Of a DNA stretch of 64,000 bases, positions 8,020 to 17,734 are shown in pieces. Both the position numbers and the translations under genes were made by a program. Origin of the DNA: Tepidimonas aquatica (GTDB lineage: Bacteria; Pseudomonadota; Gammaproteobacteria; Burkholderiales; Burkholderiaceae_C). Under the pieces are notes generated by a model. It had not been told where the DNA came from and did not search any database. It worked only from the letters and a program-made list of their open reading frames with translations. The DNA is taken from positions 1-64,000 of the forward strand of contig NZ_VJNA01000001.1 of the NCBI RefSeq assembly GCF_007556585.1. The letters run 5' to 3'. How positions within the stretch are numbered: the first letter of the stretch is position 1; each line of letters opens with the position of its first letter.

Positions 8020-9318
8020 TCAGGTCAGCTCGGCCAGCACGGCGCGGGCCGCGGTCAGCGTCGCTTCGATATCGGCGTCGGTGTGCGCGGCGCTCACAAA
8101 GCCGGCCTCGTACAACGCCGGGGCCAGGTACACACCGCGCTGCAGCATGCCATGGAAAAAGCGGTTGAAGCGCGCTGCGTCGCTGGCCATGACCTGGACG
8201 TAGTTGCGCGGCAGCTCGGACAAGAAGAAAAACCCGAACATACCGCCCTCGCAGTCGGCGCTGAATGGCACCCCTGCGCGGTTGGCTTCGGCTTGCAGCC
8301 CTTGCACCAGCGCGCGTGTGCGTGCTGCCAGGGCGTCGAAGAAACCCGGCTGTTGGATCAGGCGCAGCGTGGCCAGCCCGCACGCGGTGGCCACCGGGTT
8401 GCCCGAGAGGGTGCCGGCCTGGTACACCGGCCCTAGCGGCGCGAGTTGCTCCATCACCGCACGCTTGCCACCAAAGGCAGCCAGCGGCATGCCGCCGCCG
8501 ATAACCTTGCCCAGCACCGTCATGTCGGGCGCAAAGCCCGGGATGGCCTGCGCATACAGGCTTTGCGCGCCGCCCAACGCCACGCGAAAGCCCGTCATCA
8601 CCTCATCGAACACCAGCAGCGCGCCGTGCTGGCTGCACAGCTCGCGGCAACGCCGCATGAACGGCACGCTGGCGCGCACAAAGTTCATATTGCCCGCGAT
8701 GGGCTCGATCATCAGCGCGGCGATCTGCGCGCCGTGCTCGGCAAACGCCGCTTCCAGCTGCTCGACGTTGTTGTACTCCAGCACCAGCGTGTGCTGCACC
8801 ACCTCGGGCGGCACCCCGGCGCTGGTGGGGTGCCCAAAGGTGGCCAGGCCCGAGCCGGCCTTGACCAGCAGCGCGTCGGCGTGGCCGTGGTAGCAGCCTT
8901 CGAACTTGATGATTTTGGGCCGCCCGGTGGCGCCTCGGGCCAGGCGGATGGCGCTCATGCCCGCCTCGGTGCCGGAGTTGACCAGCCGCACCATCTCCAG
9001 GCTGGGCACCAGCCGCAGGATTTCCTCCACCAGCTCGATTTCCCGCTCGGTGGGGGCTCCAAAGGACAAGCCTTCCTGCACCGCGGCCTGCACCGCACGC
9101 AGCACCTCCGGGTGGCCGTGGCCCAGGATCATCGGCCCCCACGAGCCGATGTAGTCGATATAGCGCTGGCCGTTGGCGTCCCACAGGTAGGCGCCTTGCG
9201 CACGGGTGATGAAGCGCGGTGTGCCACCGACGGCCTTGAAGGCACGCACAGGCGAGTTGACGCCACCGGGAATGACGGCCTTGGCACGGTCGAACAGGGT
9301 CAGGTTGCGGTCGCTCAT
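8020..9318 (-). CDS. hemL: Glutamate-1-semialdehyde 2,1-aminomutase
   Basis: This 432-aa PLP enzyme converts glutamate-1-semialdehyde to 5-aminolevulinate, the C5-pathway step to haem. The class III aminotransferase fold is clear: [10 protein letters not shown] near the N-terminus, NSGTEA for phosphate binding, [12 protein letters not shown], and the PLP lysine at K271 in [10 protein letters not shown]. Length is normal for the family. Its start overlaps the thiD stop by ATGA, so thiD and hemL are translationally linked. Confidence 0.97.
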   Translation of the reverse strand: MSDRNLTLFDRAKAVIPGGVNSPVRAFKAVGGTPRFITRAQGAYLWDANGQRYIDYIGSWGPMILGHGHPEVLRAVQAAVQEGLSFGAPTEREIELVEEILRLVPSLEMVRLVNSGTEAGMSAIRLARGATGRPKIIKFEGCYHGHADALLVKAGSGLATFGHPTSAGVPPEVVQHTLVLEYNNVEQLEAAFAEHGAQIAALMIEPIAGNMNFVRASVPFMRRCRELCSQHGALLVFDEVMTGFRVALGGAQSLYAQAIPGFAPDMTVLGKVIGGGMPLAAFGGKRAVMEQLAPLGPVYQAGTLSGNPVATACGLATLRLIQQPGFFDALAARTRALVQGLQAEANRAGVPFSADCEGGMFGFFFLSELPRNYVQVMASDAARFNRFFHGMLQRGVYLAPALYEAGFVSAAHTDADIEATLTAARAVLAELT

Positions 9319-10166
9319 GGGTTGTCGTCGTGGTCGTCGTCACTGGGCGCATCGGCCCAAAACAGGCGCTGCGGCACGGCGCCGCCCATGCCGGGCACAA
9401 AGCCGTGCGCCAGCGCTTGGTCCAGGTACGCCAGCGCCTGCGTGGCCGCCTCGCCAAGTTCGGCCTCGTGCGCGAGCAAGCCCGCCAGTGCCGCGGCCAG
9501 CGTGTCGCCCGCACCCACAAAGCCGACGTCGATGCGCTCAAACGGCGCGCTGGCCAGCACGACCTCGGGCGTGGCCAGCTGGTTGTCGATGCGCTCGCCG
9601 CTGGCCAGGCCGGTGACCAAGGTGGCCGCTACGCCGTGGGCCGCTGCTGCCCGTGCGATATCACGCGGGCCGGGGGCGCGGTCATCGTCCCAGTCGGGCA
9701 GCAGCCAGCGCGCCAGGGTGTGGTGGTTGCCCACCAGCACGTCGGTTTGCGGCAGCACCAGTTCGGTGCCGGCTTCCAGCAGCGCTTCACGGCTGGGGTC
9801 ATCCAGCGCCGCCAGCTCCGGCACGTAGGTCACCACGGGCAGCTCGTCGTAGTCGCTCAAAATGGCGCTGATGGCCGCCATGCCCTGGGCACTGCCGGCC
9901 AGTGTCAATTTGACGGCGTGCACGGGCATATCCTCGAGCACCCCGCGGGCTTGCTCGTCGATCCAGTCGGCGTCCAGCGGCAGCAGGTGGGTGCGCTGGC
10001 GCGTGTCGCCCAGCCACACGGCCGTCAGCACCGGCAAGGCGTGGCACGAGGCACTGGCCAAAGCCGTGATGTCGGCAGCCACACCCGCCGCACCACACGG
10101 ATCGTTGGCGTTGAAGCACAGCACGCAAGGCATGCCGGGGGCGTTGTCGTGGTCGGCGGTGGTCAT
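9315..10166 (-). CDS. thiD: Hydroxymethylpyrimidine/phosphomethylpyrimidine kinase
   Basis: This ribokinase-fold protein (283 aa from ATG 10166) phosphorylates the pyrimidine half of thiamine. N-DP-G-AG-AAD near the N-terminus matches the substrate-binding SDPSGGAG-like motif, and [14 protein letters not shown] carries the anion hole and catalytic Asp of the GTGD motif. An in-frame ATG at 10190 would overlap a TAGAAT hexamer on this strand (10189-10194), so ATG 10166 is preferred. It is divergent from rubredoxin and overlaps hemL by 4 bp. The Asp-rich C-terminal tail (DDDHDDN) is unusual but harmless-looking. Confidence 0.88.
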   Translation of the reverse strand: MTTADHDNAPGMPCVLCFNANDPCGAAGVAADITALASASCHALPVLTAVWLGDTRQRTHLLPLDADWIDEQARGVLEDMPVHAVKLTLAGSAQGMAAISAILSDYDELPVVTYVPELAALDDPSREALLEAGTELVLPQTDVLVGNHHTLARWLLPDWDDDRAPGPRDIARAAAAHGVAATLVTGLASGERIDNQLATPEVVLASAPFERIDVGFVGAGDTLAAALAGLLAHEAELGEAATQALAYLDQALAHGFVPGMGGAVPQRLFWADAPSDDDHDDNP

Positions 10167-10225
10167 GGGCGGCACTACAATGCCCGCCATTCTATCGACA
10201 ACCCCTTGCGAGCTTGCTGGTGGCC

Positions 10226-10402
10226 ATGACGACCCCTTACCGTACCTGGATGTGCCTGATCTGCGGCTGGATTTATGACGAAGCCGCGGGTGACCCCGAG
10301 CACGGCCTGGCGCCCGGCACCCGCTGGGAAGATGTGCCCGTCAACTGGACGTGCCCGGAGTGCGGCGCGCGCAAGGAAGATTTCGAGATGGTGCCGCTGT
10401 GA
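10226..10402 (+). CDS. Rubredoxin
   Basis: This 58-aa electron carrier has the two iron-binding knuckles, C-L-I-C-G and C-P-E-C-G, and the typical EHGLAPGTRWEDVPVNW linker. It would hold one Fe(Cys)4 and pass single electrons to an alkane hydroxylase or an oxidative-stress partner; the partner is not in the window. ATG 10226 (MTTPYRTWMC) is preferred to TTG 10214, which would add four residues outside the fold. It ends 13 bp before the convergent photolyase gene. Confidence 0.95.
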   Translation: MTTPYRTWMCLICGWIYDEAAGDPEHGLAPGTRWEDVPVNWTCPECGARKEDFEMVPL

Positions 10403-10415
10403 CGGCGGTGCCGCT

Positions 10416-11912
10416 TCAGCCGGCTGCCTTGATCACCGCGTAGCGCTGAAGGGTGCGCTGGCGTGCCTCGGTGTGGTCCACGATGGGCCGCGGGTAGGTT
10501 TTGTCCAGCGTCACGCCGGCAGCAGCCAGCACGCCCGGGCTGCACAACCAGGGGGCGTGGATGGCCTCGTCGTCCAGGCCGGCCAGCTCTGGCACGTAGC
10601 GCCGAATAAATTTGCCGTGGGGGTCGAACTTGCGGCTTTGCGTCACTGGATTGAAGATGCGGAAATACGGTTGCGCATCGCAGCCGCTGGACGCCGCCCA
10701 CTGCCAGCCGCCGTTGTTGGCGGCGAGGTCGAAGTCCAGCAGGTGGTCGGCAAAATACTGCTCGCCGCGGCGCCAGTCCAGCCCCAAATCCTTGGTTAAA
10801 AAGCTCGCCACCATCATGCGTAGCCGGTTGTGCATGTAGCCGGTTTGGTTCAGTTGGCGCATCGCGGCGTCCACCAGCGGGTAGCCGGTGCGCCCCTCGC
10901 ACCACGCGGCCCACAGCGCGTCGGCGTGGCGGCCGCGCTCCCAGCGGATGCGGTCGTACTCGGGCTTGAACGCATGCCCCACCACATGGGGAAAGTTGGC
11001 CAGGATCTGGTGGTAAAAGTCGCGCCAGATCAGCTCGTTCAACCACGCGCTGCCGCCCGCTTGCCCCTGCGTGTGCAGCGCGTGGGCGGTCGCCGCCACG
11101 GTGCGGATGCTGAGCGTGCCAAAGCGCAGGTGGGTGCTAAGGTAACTCGGGCCTTTGACGCCGGGGTAGTCGCGCGTCAGGTGGTAGCGCTCGATGCGGC
11201 CTAAAAAATCCTCCCACATGGCGTACGCGCCGCGTGTGCCGGTGCGCATCGGCAACTGACGCAGGTTGGTGGCGGCAAAGCCCAACGCGGCCAGCGTGGG
11301 CAACGACTGCGCCAGGTGCGCGGGTACCGGCGCCAGCGCCGCGCCGTAGCGCTCTACCGGGTAGGCCTTCAGATGAAACGGCGTCAGCTGCCGCAGCCAG
11401 GCGTTTTTGTACGGGGTGAAGACGGTGAACGGGCGCCCGTTGGCGGTGAGCACCTCGCGCCGCTCGAAGATCACGTGGTCCTTGTAGGTGTGCAGCACCG
11501 CGCCCTGGTGCGCCAGCGTGCCCAACACGCGCGCGTCGCGCTGCAGCGCGTAAGGGTCGTCGTCGTGGTTGGCAAACACCGCCTGCACGCCCAACTCCGC
11601 CGCCAGGCGCGGAATGGCCTCGGCCGCGGCCGCGTGCCGCACGATCAGGCCCACCCCCTCGGTGCCGTGCGCGCGGCCCAGCGCGCGCAGCTGCTCGTCC
11701 AGGTCCAGCAGGCTTTCGTGGATGAACTCCACGCGCCGGTCGGCGTTCAGGCCGCGCTGGCGCAGCGGCTCCAAAATCGCCGTGTCAAAGACAAACGCGC
11801 ACCACACCTTGCGGCACTGGCGCAGCGCGTGGTACAGGGCGGCGTTGTCCTCGACGCGCAAGTCGCGCCGAAACCACATCAGGCCGCTGTCGTAACGTGG
11901 GGTGTGCTGCAT
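10416..11912 (-). CDS. phrB: Deoxyribodipyrimidine photo-lyase (CPD class I)
   Basis: This 498-aa protein repairs cyclobutane pyrimidine dimers with light. It starts with the photolyase N-terminal domain (LMWFRRDLRVEDNAAL, antenna-cofactor fold) and has the FAD-binding C-terminal domain with LNELIWRDFYHQIL, GYPLVDAAMRQLNQTGYMHNRLRM and the Trp-rich DFDLAANNGGWQWAASSGCDAQPYFRIFNP signature. Length is normal. It is divergent from yqgE with only 26 bp between the two start codons. Confidence 0.97.
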   Translation of the reverse strand: MQHTPRYDSGLMWFRRDLRVEDNAALYHALRQCRKVWCAFVFDTAILEPLRQRGLNADRRVEFIHESLLDLDEQLRALGRAHGTEGVGLIVRHAAAAEAIPRLAAELGVQAVFANHDDDPYALQRDARVLGTLAHQGAVLHTYKDHVIFERREVLTANGRPFTVFTPYKNAWLRQLTPFHLKAYPVERYGAALAPVPAHLAQSLPTLAALGFAATNLRQLPMRTGTRGAYAMWEDFLGRIERYHLTRDYPGVKGPSYLSTHLRFGTLSIRTVAATAHALHTQGQAGGSAWLNELIWRDFYHQILANFPHVVGHAFKPEYDRIRWERGRHADALWAAWCEGRTGYPLVDAAMRQLNQTGYMHNRLRMMVASFLTKDLGLDWRRGEQYFADHLLDFDLAANNGGWQWAASSGCDAQPYFRIFNPVTQSRKFDPHGKFIRRYVPELAGLDDEAIHAPWLCSPGVLAAAGVTLDKTYPRPIVDHTEARQRTLQRYAVIKAAG

Positions 11913-11938
11913 GGGGTGGACCGTACAATCGGACGCCT

Positions 11939-12580
11939 ATGAGTTCGGATTCTGCCCCCATCAACCTCACGCATCATTTTTTGATCGCCATGCCCGGGCT
12001 CAACGACGAACTGTTTGGCCGCAGCGTGGTGTACGTGTGCGAGCATTCGCCGCAGGGGGCGCTGGGGCTGATCATCAACAAACCCGCTGGCGTGACGCTG
12101 GGGGAGCTGTTCGAGCGGCTGGAGCTGCCGCTGGGCCGTCCCGACTGGGCCGACATGCCGGTGCTGCGTGGCGGCCCGCTGCAAACCGAGCGCGGCTTCG
12201 TGCTGCACGAAGCTATCGGCGAGCCGGTACCGCTGGCCGGCGCTGCGGATGACGACGCCGGGCAGGAGGGGACCGCGCCCCCCACCGCCTACGCGTCCAC
12301 GCTGCGGGTGGCTGGCACCCGGCTGGAGCTGACCACCTCGCGCGACGTGCTGGAAGCCGTCTCGGTGGGCGCCGGGCCGCGCCAGATGCTGCTGGCGCTG
12401 GGTTACTCGTCGTGGGGCGAGGGGCAGCTGGAGTCTGAGTTGGGCGACAACGCATGGCTGACCGTGCCGGCCGACGAGTCGCTGCTGTTTGATGTGCCGC
12501 TGGCGCAGCGTTACGAGCGCGCGCTGGCCCTGCTGGGGCTGCAGCCGTGGATGCTGACGCCAAACGCAGGGCGGGCCTGA
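11939..12580 (+). CDS. yqgE: YqgE/AlgH family protein
   Basis: This 213-aa protein has the AlgH/YqgE fold: LTHHFLIAMPGLNDELFGRSVVYVCEHSPQGALGLIINKP, GGPLQTERGFVLH and LGYSSWGEGQLESEL are the conserved blocks. Function is not settled; the gene almost always precedes ruvX, as here. ATG 11939 is chosen because MSSDSAPINLTHHF is where homology begins and a TACAAT hexamer (11924-11929) ends nine bases before it. It begins a compact operon yqgE-ruvX-pyrR-pyrB-pyrC'-DUF475. Confidence 0.93.
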   Translation: MSSDSAPINLTHHFLIAMPGLNDELFGRSVVYVCEHSPQGALGLIINKPAGVTLGELFERLELPLGRPDWADMPVLRGGPLQTERGFVLHEAIGEPVPLAGAADDDAGQEGTAPPTAYASTLRVAGTRLELTTSRDVLEAVSVGAGPRQMLLALGYSSWGEGQLESELGDNAWLTVPADESLLFDVPLAQRYERALALLGLQPWMLTPNAGRA

Positions 12581-12582
12581 CC

Positions 12583-12987
12583 GTGTGGGGCGTGGTGCCC
12601 GCGCGGGCGCAAACCTTCCTTGGCTTCGACTGGGGGCTGCGCCGCATCGGCGTGGCCAGCGGCAACCGCATCACACGCACCGCCAGCCCACTGTCGACGC
12701 TGCACGAGCAAGGCGACGCGCGTTGGCAGCGCGTGCAGGCGTTGCTGCGGCAGTGGCAGCCGGACGCGCTGGTGGTGGGGGTGCCGTACCATCCCGACGG
12801 CGCCGGGCACGACAACACCCGCGCCGCGCAGCGGTTTGCACGCCAGTTGCATGGGCGCTTTGGCCTGCCGGTGGTCGAGGTGGACGAACGCTACAGCACC
12901 ACGCAGGCCCACGCACTGGGCGCGCACGATGCCGACGCCGCCGCCGCCTGCATCATCTTGGAACAATACCTGAGGAGCCTGCCATGA
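12583..12987 (+). CDS. ruvX: Holliday-junction resolvase-like RNase H-fold nuclease (RuvX/YqgF)
   Basis: This 134-aa protein has the YqgF fold: [13 protein letters not shown] with the first catalytic Asp, [13 protein letters not shown] with the conserved Glu, and [11 protein letters not shown] with the final acidic residues. Family members process 16S rRNA precursor ends and may act on Holliday junctions. GTG 12583 is preferred because AGGGCGGG lies eight bases upstream and it begins just past the yqgE stop. GTG 12547, inside yqgE, would add 12 residues. The stop overlaps pyrR by ATGA. Confidence 0.92.
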   Translation: MWGVVPARAQTFLGFDWGLRRIGVASGNRITRTASPLSTLHEQGDARWQRVQALLRQWQPDALVVGVPYHPDGAGHDNTRAAQRFARQLHGRFGLPVVEVDERYSTTQAHALGAHDADAAAACIILEQYLRSLP

Positions 12988-13532
12988 CCGCCCCGCCGAC
13001 ATCGGGCACCCTGGCGCTGGACGCCGAGTCGCTGTACGCCGAGCTCAAGCGCGCCGTGCAAGGCTTGTTGGCCACGGGGCCGCAGCCCACGCACTTGGTG
13101 GGCGTGGCCTCGGGCGGCGCCTGGCTGGCCGAGCGGCTGCAGCGCGAGCTGGGCCTGCCCGGCCAGGCGGGCGTGGTCGCCTCCACGCTGCACCGCGACG
13201 ACTACGCCCAGCGCGGGCTGGCGCCGGCCGGTGCGCGCACGCAGTTGCCGTTCGACGTCGAAGGCGCGCACATCCTGCTGATCGACGACGTGCTGTACAC
13301 CGGCCGCACGCTGCGCGCCGTGCTCAACGAACTGTTCGACCACGGCCGCCCGGCCAGCGTGCGCCTGGCGGTGCTGGTGGACCGCGGTGGGCGCGAGCTG
13401 CCGGTGGCCGCCGATGCGGCCGCCGTGCGCCTGCCGCTGCCGCCCGAGCAGTCGTTCGAGCTCACCCGCAGCGTCGACGGCCGCTTTGGCTTTGCTCTGC
13501 TGCCGCGCCGCGCGCAAGGAGCGCCCCGATGA
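12984..13532 (+). CDS. pyrR: Phosphoribosyltransferase, PyrR-like
   Basis: This 182-aa type I phosphoribosyltransferase has the 13-residue PRPP-binding motif [13 protein letters not shown] and a [11 protein letters not shown] loop. In Gram-positives PyrR is a UMP-responsive RNA attenuator; in proteobacteria the homologue in front of pyrB has no proven RNA role. The gene overlaps ruvX and pyrB by 4 bp on each side, so it is firmly part of the pyrimidine operon. No PyrR-type RNA anti-antiterminator was seen upstream. Confidence 0.92.
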   Translation: MTAPPTSGTLALDAESLYAELKRAVQGLLATGPQPTHLVGVASGGAWLAERLQRELGLPGQAGVVASTLHRDDYAQRGLAPAGARTQLPFDVEGAHILLIDDVLYTGRTLRAVLNELFDHGRPASVRLAVLVDRGGRELPVAADAAAVRLPLPPEQSFELTRSVDGRFGFALLPRRAQGAPR

Positions 13533-14488
13533 ACCGCCGCAACCCGCAGCTCAACCGCCACGGCGAGCTGATCCACCTGCTGTCCACCGAAGGGCTGCCG
13601 CGCGACATCCTGCTGCATATCCTCGATACCGCGCAGCAGTTCGTCAGCGTCAACGACCGCGAGGTCAAAAAAGTCCCGTTGCTGCGTGGCAAAAGCGTGT
13701 TCAACCTGTTTTTTGAAAACAGCACGCGCACGCGCACCACGTTCGAAATCGCCGCCACGCGCCTGTCGGCCGACGTGTTCAACCTCGACATCGCGCGCTC
13801 GTCCACCGCCAAGGGCGAAACGCTGCTGGACACGATCGCCAACCTGTCGGCCATGGCGGCCGATATTTTTGTCGTGCGCCACAGCGAATCCGGCGCGCCG
13901 TACCTGATCGCGCAGCACGTCGCGCCACACGTGCACGTCATCAACGCCGGCGACGGACGCCACGCTCACCCCACCCAGGGCCTGCTGGACATGTACACCA
14001 TCCGCCACTACAAGGGTGACTTCCGCAACCTGTCGGTGGCCATCGTGGGCGACGTGCTGCACTCGCGTGTGGCGCGCTCCGACATCCATGCGCTGACCAC
14101 CCTGGGCTGCCCGGACGTGCGGGTGGTGGGGCCGCGCACGCTGGTGCCGTCCGACCTGGCGCAGCTGGGCGTGCGCGTGTGCCACTCGCTGCAAGAAGGC
14201 ATCCGCGACTGCGACGTCGTCATCGCGCTGCGGCTGCAAAACGAACGCATGAGCGGCGCGCTGCTGCCTTCCAGCCAGGAATTCCACCAAAGCTTTGGCC
14301 TGACGCCGCAGCGCCTGCGCTGGGCCAAGCCCGACGCCATCGTCATGCACCCGGGGCCCGTCAACCGCGGGGTGGAAATCGACTCCAGCGTCGTCGACGG
14401 CGCGCAAAGCGTGGTGCTGCCGCAGGTCACCTTTGGCATTGCGGTGCGCATGGCGGTCATGGGCATCATCGCGGGCAACGAAGCATGA
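13529..14488 (+). CDS. pyrB: Aspartate carbamoyltransferase, catalytic chain
   Basis: This 319-aa enzyme makes N-carbamoyl-aspartate. The carbamoyl-phosphate loop [18 protein letters not shown], the [12 protein letters not shown] segment and the [13 protein letters not shown]-terminal motif are all present. There is no pyrI; instead the next gene is an active-site-less dihydroorotase, the arrangement of class A ATCases (about 480 kDa PyrB6-PyrC'6 complexes known from Pseudomonas). It overlaps pyrR and pyrC' by ATGA at both ends. Confidence 0.97.
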   Translation: MNRRNPQLNRHGELIHLLSTEGLPRDILLHILDTAQQFVSVNDREVKKVPLLRGKSVFNLFFENSTRTRTTFEIAATRLSADVFNLDIARSSTAKGETLLDTIANLSAMAADIFVVRHSESGAPYLIAQHVAPHVHVINAGDGRHAHPTQGLLDMYTIRHYKGDFRNLSVAIVGDVLHSRVARSDIHALTTLGCPDVRVVGPRTLVPSDLAQLGVRVCHSLQEGIRDCDVVIALRLQNERMSGALLPSSQEFHQSFGLTPQRLRWAKPDAIVMHPGPVNRGVEIDSSVVDGAQSVVLPQVTFGIAVRMAVMGIIAGNEA

Positions 14489-15804
14489 AGCTGCTGATTC
14501 GCAACGGACGTGTCATCGACCCCGCCAGCGGCACCGACCGCGTGGCCGACGTGGCCATCGCCGCGGGGCGCATCATCGGCATCGGCAGCGCACCGGCCGA
14601 CTTCGCCCCCAACCGCGTGCTGGACGCCAGCGGCTGCTGGGTGTTGCCGGGCCTGGTGGACCTGTGCGCGCGCCTGCGCGAGCCCGGCGGCGAGCACGCC
14701 GGGCTGCTGGAAAGCGAAACCGCCGCCGCCGTGGCCGGTGGCGTCACCAGCCTGGTGTGCCCGCCGGACACCGACCCCGTGCTGGACGAGCCGGGCCTGG
14801 TGGACATGCTGCGCCAACGCGCCGAAGCCCTGCACCGCTGCCGTGTGCTGCCACTGGGGGCGCTCACGCGCGGGCTGGCCGGCGAGGTGCTGGCCGAAAT
14901 GGTGCAGCTCAGCGACCGTGGCTGCGTCGGCTTTGGCCAAGCCGACCGCCCCATCGTCAACACCCAGGTGCTGCTGCGTGCGCTGCAGTACGCCGCCACC
15001 TTTGGCTACACCGTCTGGCTGCGGCCCGACGAGCCGTGGCTCGGTAAAGGCGTCATGGCCAGCGGACCGCTGGCCACACGGCTGGGGCTGCCGGGCGTGC
15101 CTGCGGCGGCCGAAGTCATCGCCCTGCACACGGTGCTGGAGCTGCTGCGCAGCGTCGTTGGCCAACCGCCCAGCGCCACCGTGCGGCTGCACATCGCGCG
15201 CCTGAGCACCGCCGCCGGCGTCGAGTTGGTGCGCCGCGCCAAAGCCGAAGGTCTGCCGGTCACCGCCGACGTCAGCATCCACAACCTGATGCTGACCGAC
15301 ACCGACATCGGCTACTACGACACCCGGCTGCGCCTGCAGCCGCCGCTGCGCCAGCAGCGCGACCGGGAGGCGCTGCGCCAAGGCCTGGCCGACGGTACGC
15401 TGGACGCGCTGGTGTCCGACCACACCCCGGTGTCGGCCGACGACAAGCTGCTGCCCTTTGGCGAGGCCACGCCCGGCGCCACCGCGGTGGAGCTGCTGGC
15501 GGCGGTGGCCCTCAAGTGGGCCGAGCAAGACCGGGTGCCGCTGGCGCGCGTGGTCGAGGTGCTCACCCTCGGCCCGGCGCGTGTGCTGGGCGCGCGCCTG
15601 GGCACGCTGGGCGCCAGCCTGGGGCGGCTCGCCGTGGGCGGCGTGGCCGACGTCTGCGTGCTGGCGCCGCAGGACCCGTGGCGGGTCGAGCCCGCCGCGC
15701 TCGTCAGCCAGGGCCGCCACACGCCGTTCGAAGGGCACGAGCTGCCGGCGCGCGTGCGTGCCACGCTCGTGGGCGGCCACCTGGCTTATGAGGTCCAGCC
15801 ATGA
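14485..15804 (+). CDS. pyrX: Dihydroorotase-like subunit lacking metal ligands (PyrC'/PyrX)
   Basis: This 439-aa amidohydrolase-fold protein resembles dihydroorotase throughout, but the metal site is gone. The usual PGLVD-x-H-x-H-LREPG reads [14 protein letters not shown], so both His are replaced (Cys61, Arg63), and the later His-containing blocks read HIARLST and [14 protein letters not shown] near the C-terminus is retained. In Pseudomonas the comparable inactive PyrC' is structural and needed for ATCase assembly; adjacency and ATGA overlap with pyrB fit that role. A true pyrC must lie elsewhere. Confidence 0.92.
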   Translation: MKLLIRNGRVIDPASGTDRVADVAIAAGRIIGIGSAPADFAPNRVLDASGCWVLPGLVDLCARLREPGGEHAGLLESETAAAVAGGVTSLVCPPDTDPVLDEPGLVDMLRQRAEALHRCRVLPLGALTRGLAGEVLAEMVQLSDRGCVGFGQADRPIVNTQVLLRALQYAATFGYTVWLRPDEPWLGKGVMASGPLATRLGLPGVPAAAEVIALHTVLELLRSVVGQPPSATVRLHIARLSTAAGVELVRRAKAEGLPVTADVSIHNLMLTDTDIGYYDTRLRLQPPLRQQRDREALRQGLADGTLDALVSDHTPVSADDKLLPFGEATPGATAVELLAAVALKWAEQDRVPLARVVEVLTLGPARVLGARLGTLGASLGRLAVGGVADVCVLAPQDPWRVEPAALVSQGRHTPFEGHELPARVRATLVGGHLAYEVQP

Positions 15805-16826
15805 TCCGTCACTTTGGGTTTTCGTTGGCGTTTTCGGCGCTGTGCCTGGCGCTGGCCGCGTGGTGGGGCCTGAGCACACCGCAGGGGCTGTGGACGGCGC
15901 TGTGGATCACCGCCGTGCTGGCCGTGCTGGAGGTGAGCCTGTCGTTCGACAACGCGGTGGTCAACGCCAGCGTGCTGCGCACGATGAGCCCGCTGTGGCA
16001 AAAGCTGTTCCTCACGGTGGGCATTCTGATCGCCGTCTTTGGCATGCGGCTGGTCTTTCCCATCGTCATCGTCGCCGTGTCCGCCGACCTGGGTTGGCTC
16101 GACACCGTGTGGCTGGCGCTGCGCGAGCCGGACGCCTACGCCCGTGTGCTCACCGACGCCTACCCGGTCATTTCGGCCTTCGGCGGCACGTTTTTGCTGC
16201 TGGTGTTTCTCAATTTTCTTTTCGACGCCGACAAAGAAACGCACTGGCTCGGGCCGCTGGAGCGGCGCATGGTGCGTGCGGCCAAGTTCGATGAAATCAG
16301 CGTCTTCATCGCGATGCTGGTGGTGTTCTCGACGCGCTGGTGGGTGCCCGACGCGGAGCAGATGCGGGTTTTCGTCGCCGGCATCGGTGGCATCGTGCTG
16401 TACCTGGCGGTGGACGCGGTGGGGGCGCTGTTCGAAAGCGAAGAGCAGGGCGACGCCGCCGTGGCCACCGTGCAGCGCAGCGGCGCGGCCAGCTTTTTGT
16501 ATCTGGAAGTGCTGGATGCGTCGTTTTCGTTCGACGGTGTCATCGGCGCCTTCGCCATCACCAAGGACGTCGTCGTCATCATGCTGGGACTGGCCATCGG
16601 CGCCATCTTCGTGCGCTCGATGACCGTGTACCTGGTGCAGCGCGGCACGCTGCAAGCGTACCGCTACCTGGAACACGGTGCGCACTACGCCATCGGCGCG
16701 TTGGCGGCTATCATGCTGATGGGCACCGTCGTGCACGTGCCCGAAGTCGTCACCGGCCTGGTCGGCGTGGCGTTGATCGTGGCGTCGGTGTGGTCGTCGG
16801 TGCGCGAGCGTCAGCGCGGCGCCTGA
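15801..16826 (+). CDS. DUF475 family integral membrane protein (TerC-like)
   Basis: This 341-aa protein has about nine hydrophobic segments and two symmetric acidic motifs inside membrane regions, LSFDNAVVNA (about residue 50) and FSFDGVIGAFAIT (about residue 240), as in the TerC/DUF475 branch of the LysE superfamily. TerC relatives export metal ions, notably manganese; the substrate here is not shown by the sequence. Its ATG overlaps the pyrC' stop, making it the last gene of the yqgE-pyr operon. Its end overlaps the convergent lipoprotein gene by 16 bp. Confidence 0.88.
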   Translation: MIRHFGFSLAFSALCLALAAWWGLSTPQGLWTALWITAVLAVLEVSLSFDNAVVNASVLRTMSPLWQKLFLTVGILIAVFGMRLVFPIVIVAVSADLGWLDTVWLALREPDAYARVLTDAYPVISAFGGTFLLLVFLNFLFDADKETHWLGPLERRMVRAAKFDEISVFIAMLVVFSTRWWVPDAEQMRVFVAGIGGIVLYLAVDAVGALFESEEQGDAAVATVQRSGAASFLYLEVLDASFSFDGVIGAFAITKDVVVIMLGLAIGAIFVRSMTVYLVQRGTLQAYRYLEHGAHYAIGALAAIMLMGTVVHVPEVVTGLVGVALIVASVWSSVRERQRGA

Positions 16827-17464
16827 GCGGCGGCGCCATCGGCCGCCATCCCGTCCGACAGCGCCACCGCAGCCCCTTGGGCGCCAGCCCTGGCCGTGCT
16901 GCGCGAGCGTGCCTTGACTTTGGGTTTGGCCGGCGCGGTGGCCGGCAGCCGGTCCAGTTGACCTTCGGTCAACGTGTCCAGCTGGAAGCGCCCGCTCTTG
17001 TCCCACAACCACGTGTCGGTGTACACCACGCTGCCCAGCCGCCGCGCCGCCGGAAACGGCGCCGCCGCCTGCACCATGCGCTCGATTTCGGCCTTGACGT
17101 GCGGCACGTGGTCCGGCGCACGCATCCACTCCAGGCGCTGCAGCTCACCCTGGGAGCCGATCGTCAGCCGCATCACCCCCACCGCCTGCAGCAGCGGCGG
17201 CAACTTGCCGCGGTAGATGCGGTTGGCATAACGCTCATACAGATGGGCGGCACCGTCGCGGCGGTATTCACGCTCGGTGCTGGCCAGCGACACCTTGCCG
17301 GTGAATTCCGGCACTGGGGCAGGCAGCGGTGCGGGCGGCGCCACCACCACCGGCGCGGGCGCCTGCGCCGCCGGTTTGGGCGGCGTGCTGCACCCCGCCA
17401 ACGCCAAAGCCAGCCCCAGCGTCGCCCAGGCGGCGCACGTTGCCCCGTGCCGTACTGTCATCAT
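16811..17464 (-). CDS. Lipoprotein with a TonB C-terminal-like domain
   Basis: The product (217 aa from ATG 17464) has a signal peptide ending in the lipobox L-A-L-A-G-C, a Pro/Ala-rich linker (about residues 22-48) that could span periplasm, and a compact domain (about 60-160) with the TonB-C-like pattern LLQAVGVMRLTIGSQGELQRLEWM and a conserved proline-flanked helix. The C-terminus is basic then Ala-rich. Energy transduction like TonB is unlikely because there is no N-terminal membrane anchor, only a lipid one. In-frame ATGs at 17500, 17473 and 17461 are alternatives; none has a good ribosome site. Confidence 0.7.
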   Translation of the reverse strand: MMTVRHGATCAAWATLGLALALAGCSTPPKPAAQAPAPVVVAPPAPLPAPVPEFTGKVSLASTEREYRRDGAAHLYERYANRIYRGKLPPLLQAVGVMRLTIGSQGELQRLEWMRAPDHVPHVKAEIERMVQAAAPFPAARRLGSVVYTDTWLWDKSGRFQLDTLTEGQLDRLPATAPAKPKVKARSRSTARAGAQGAAVALSDGMAADGAAAQAPR

Positions 17465-17560
17465 GGGTCGCATTGTGGCGCAAAGGACGGGACGTGGCAA
17501 TAGGACTGTCCCACGCTTTGGGTTGATATCAATGTGTGCGCGGGTTTTGGTTTTATGCTC

Positions 17561-17636
17561 TGGTGGGTCCTGTAGGATTCGAACCTACGACCTACGGATT
17601 AAGAGTCCGCTGCTCTACCAACTGAGCTAAGAACCC
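17561..17636 (-). tRNA. tRNA-Lys (anticodon CUU)
   Basis: The 76-nt gene includes an encoded CCA. The acceptor stem is GGGTTCT/AGGACCC, the D-arm is TAGCTCAGTTGGTAGAGC, the anticodon loop CTCTTAA gives CUU, and the T-arm GTTCGAATCC is canonical. Confidence 0.97.
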
Positions 17637-17639
17637 ACG

Positions 17640-17715
<76 letters not shown>

Positions 17716-17734
17716 GTGAGGTGCGCATTATAGC

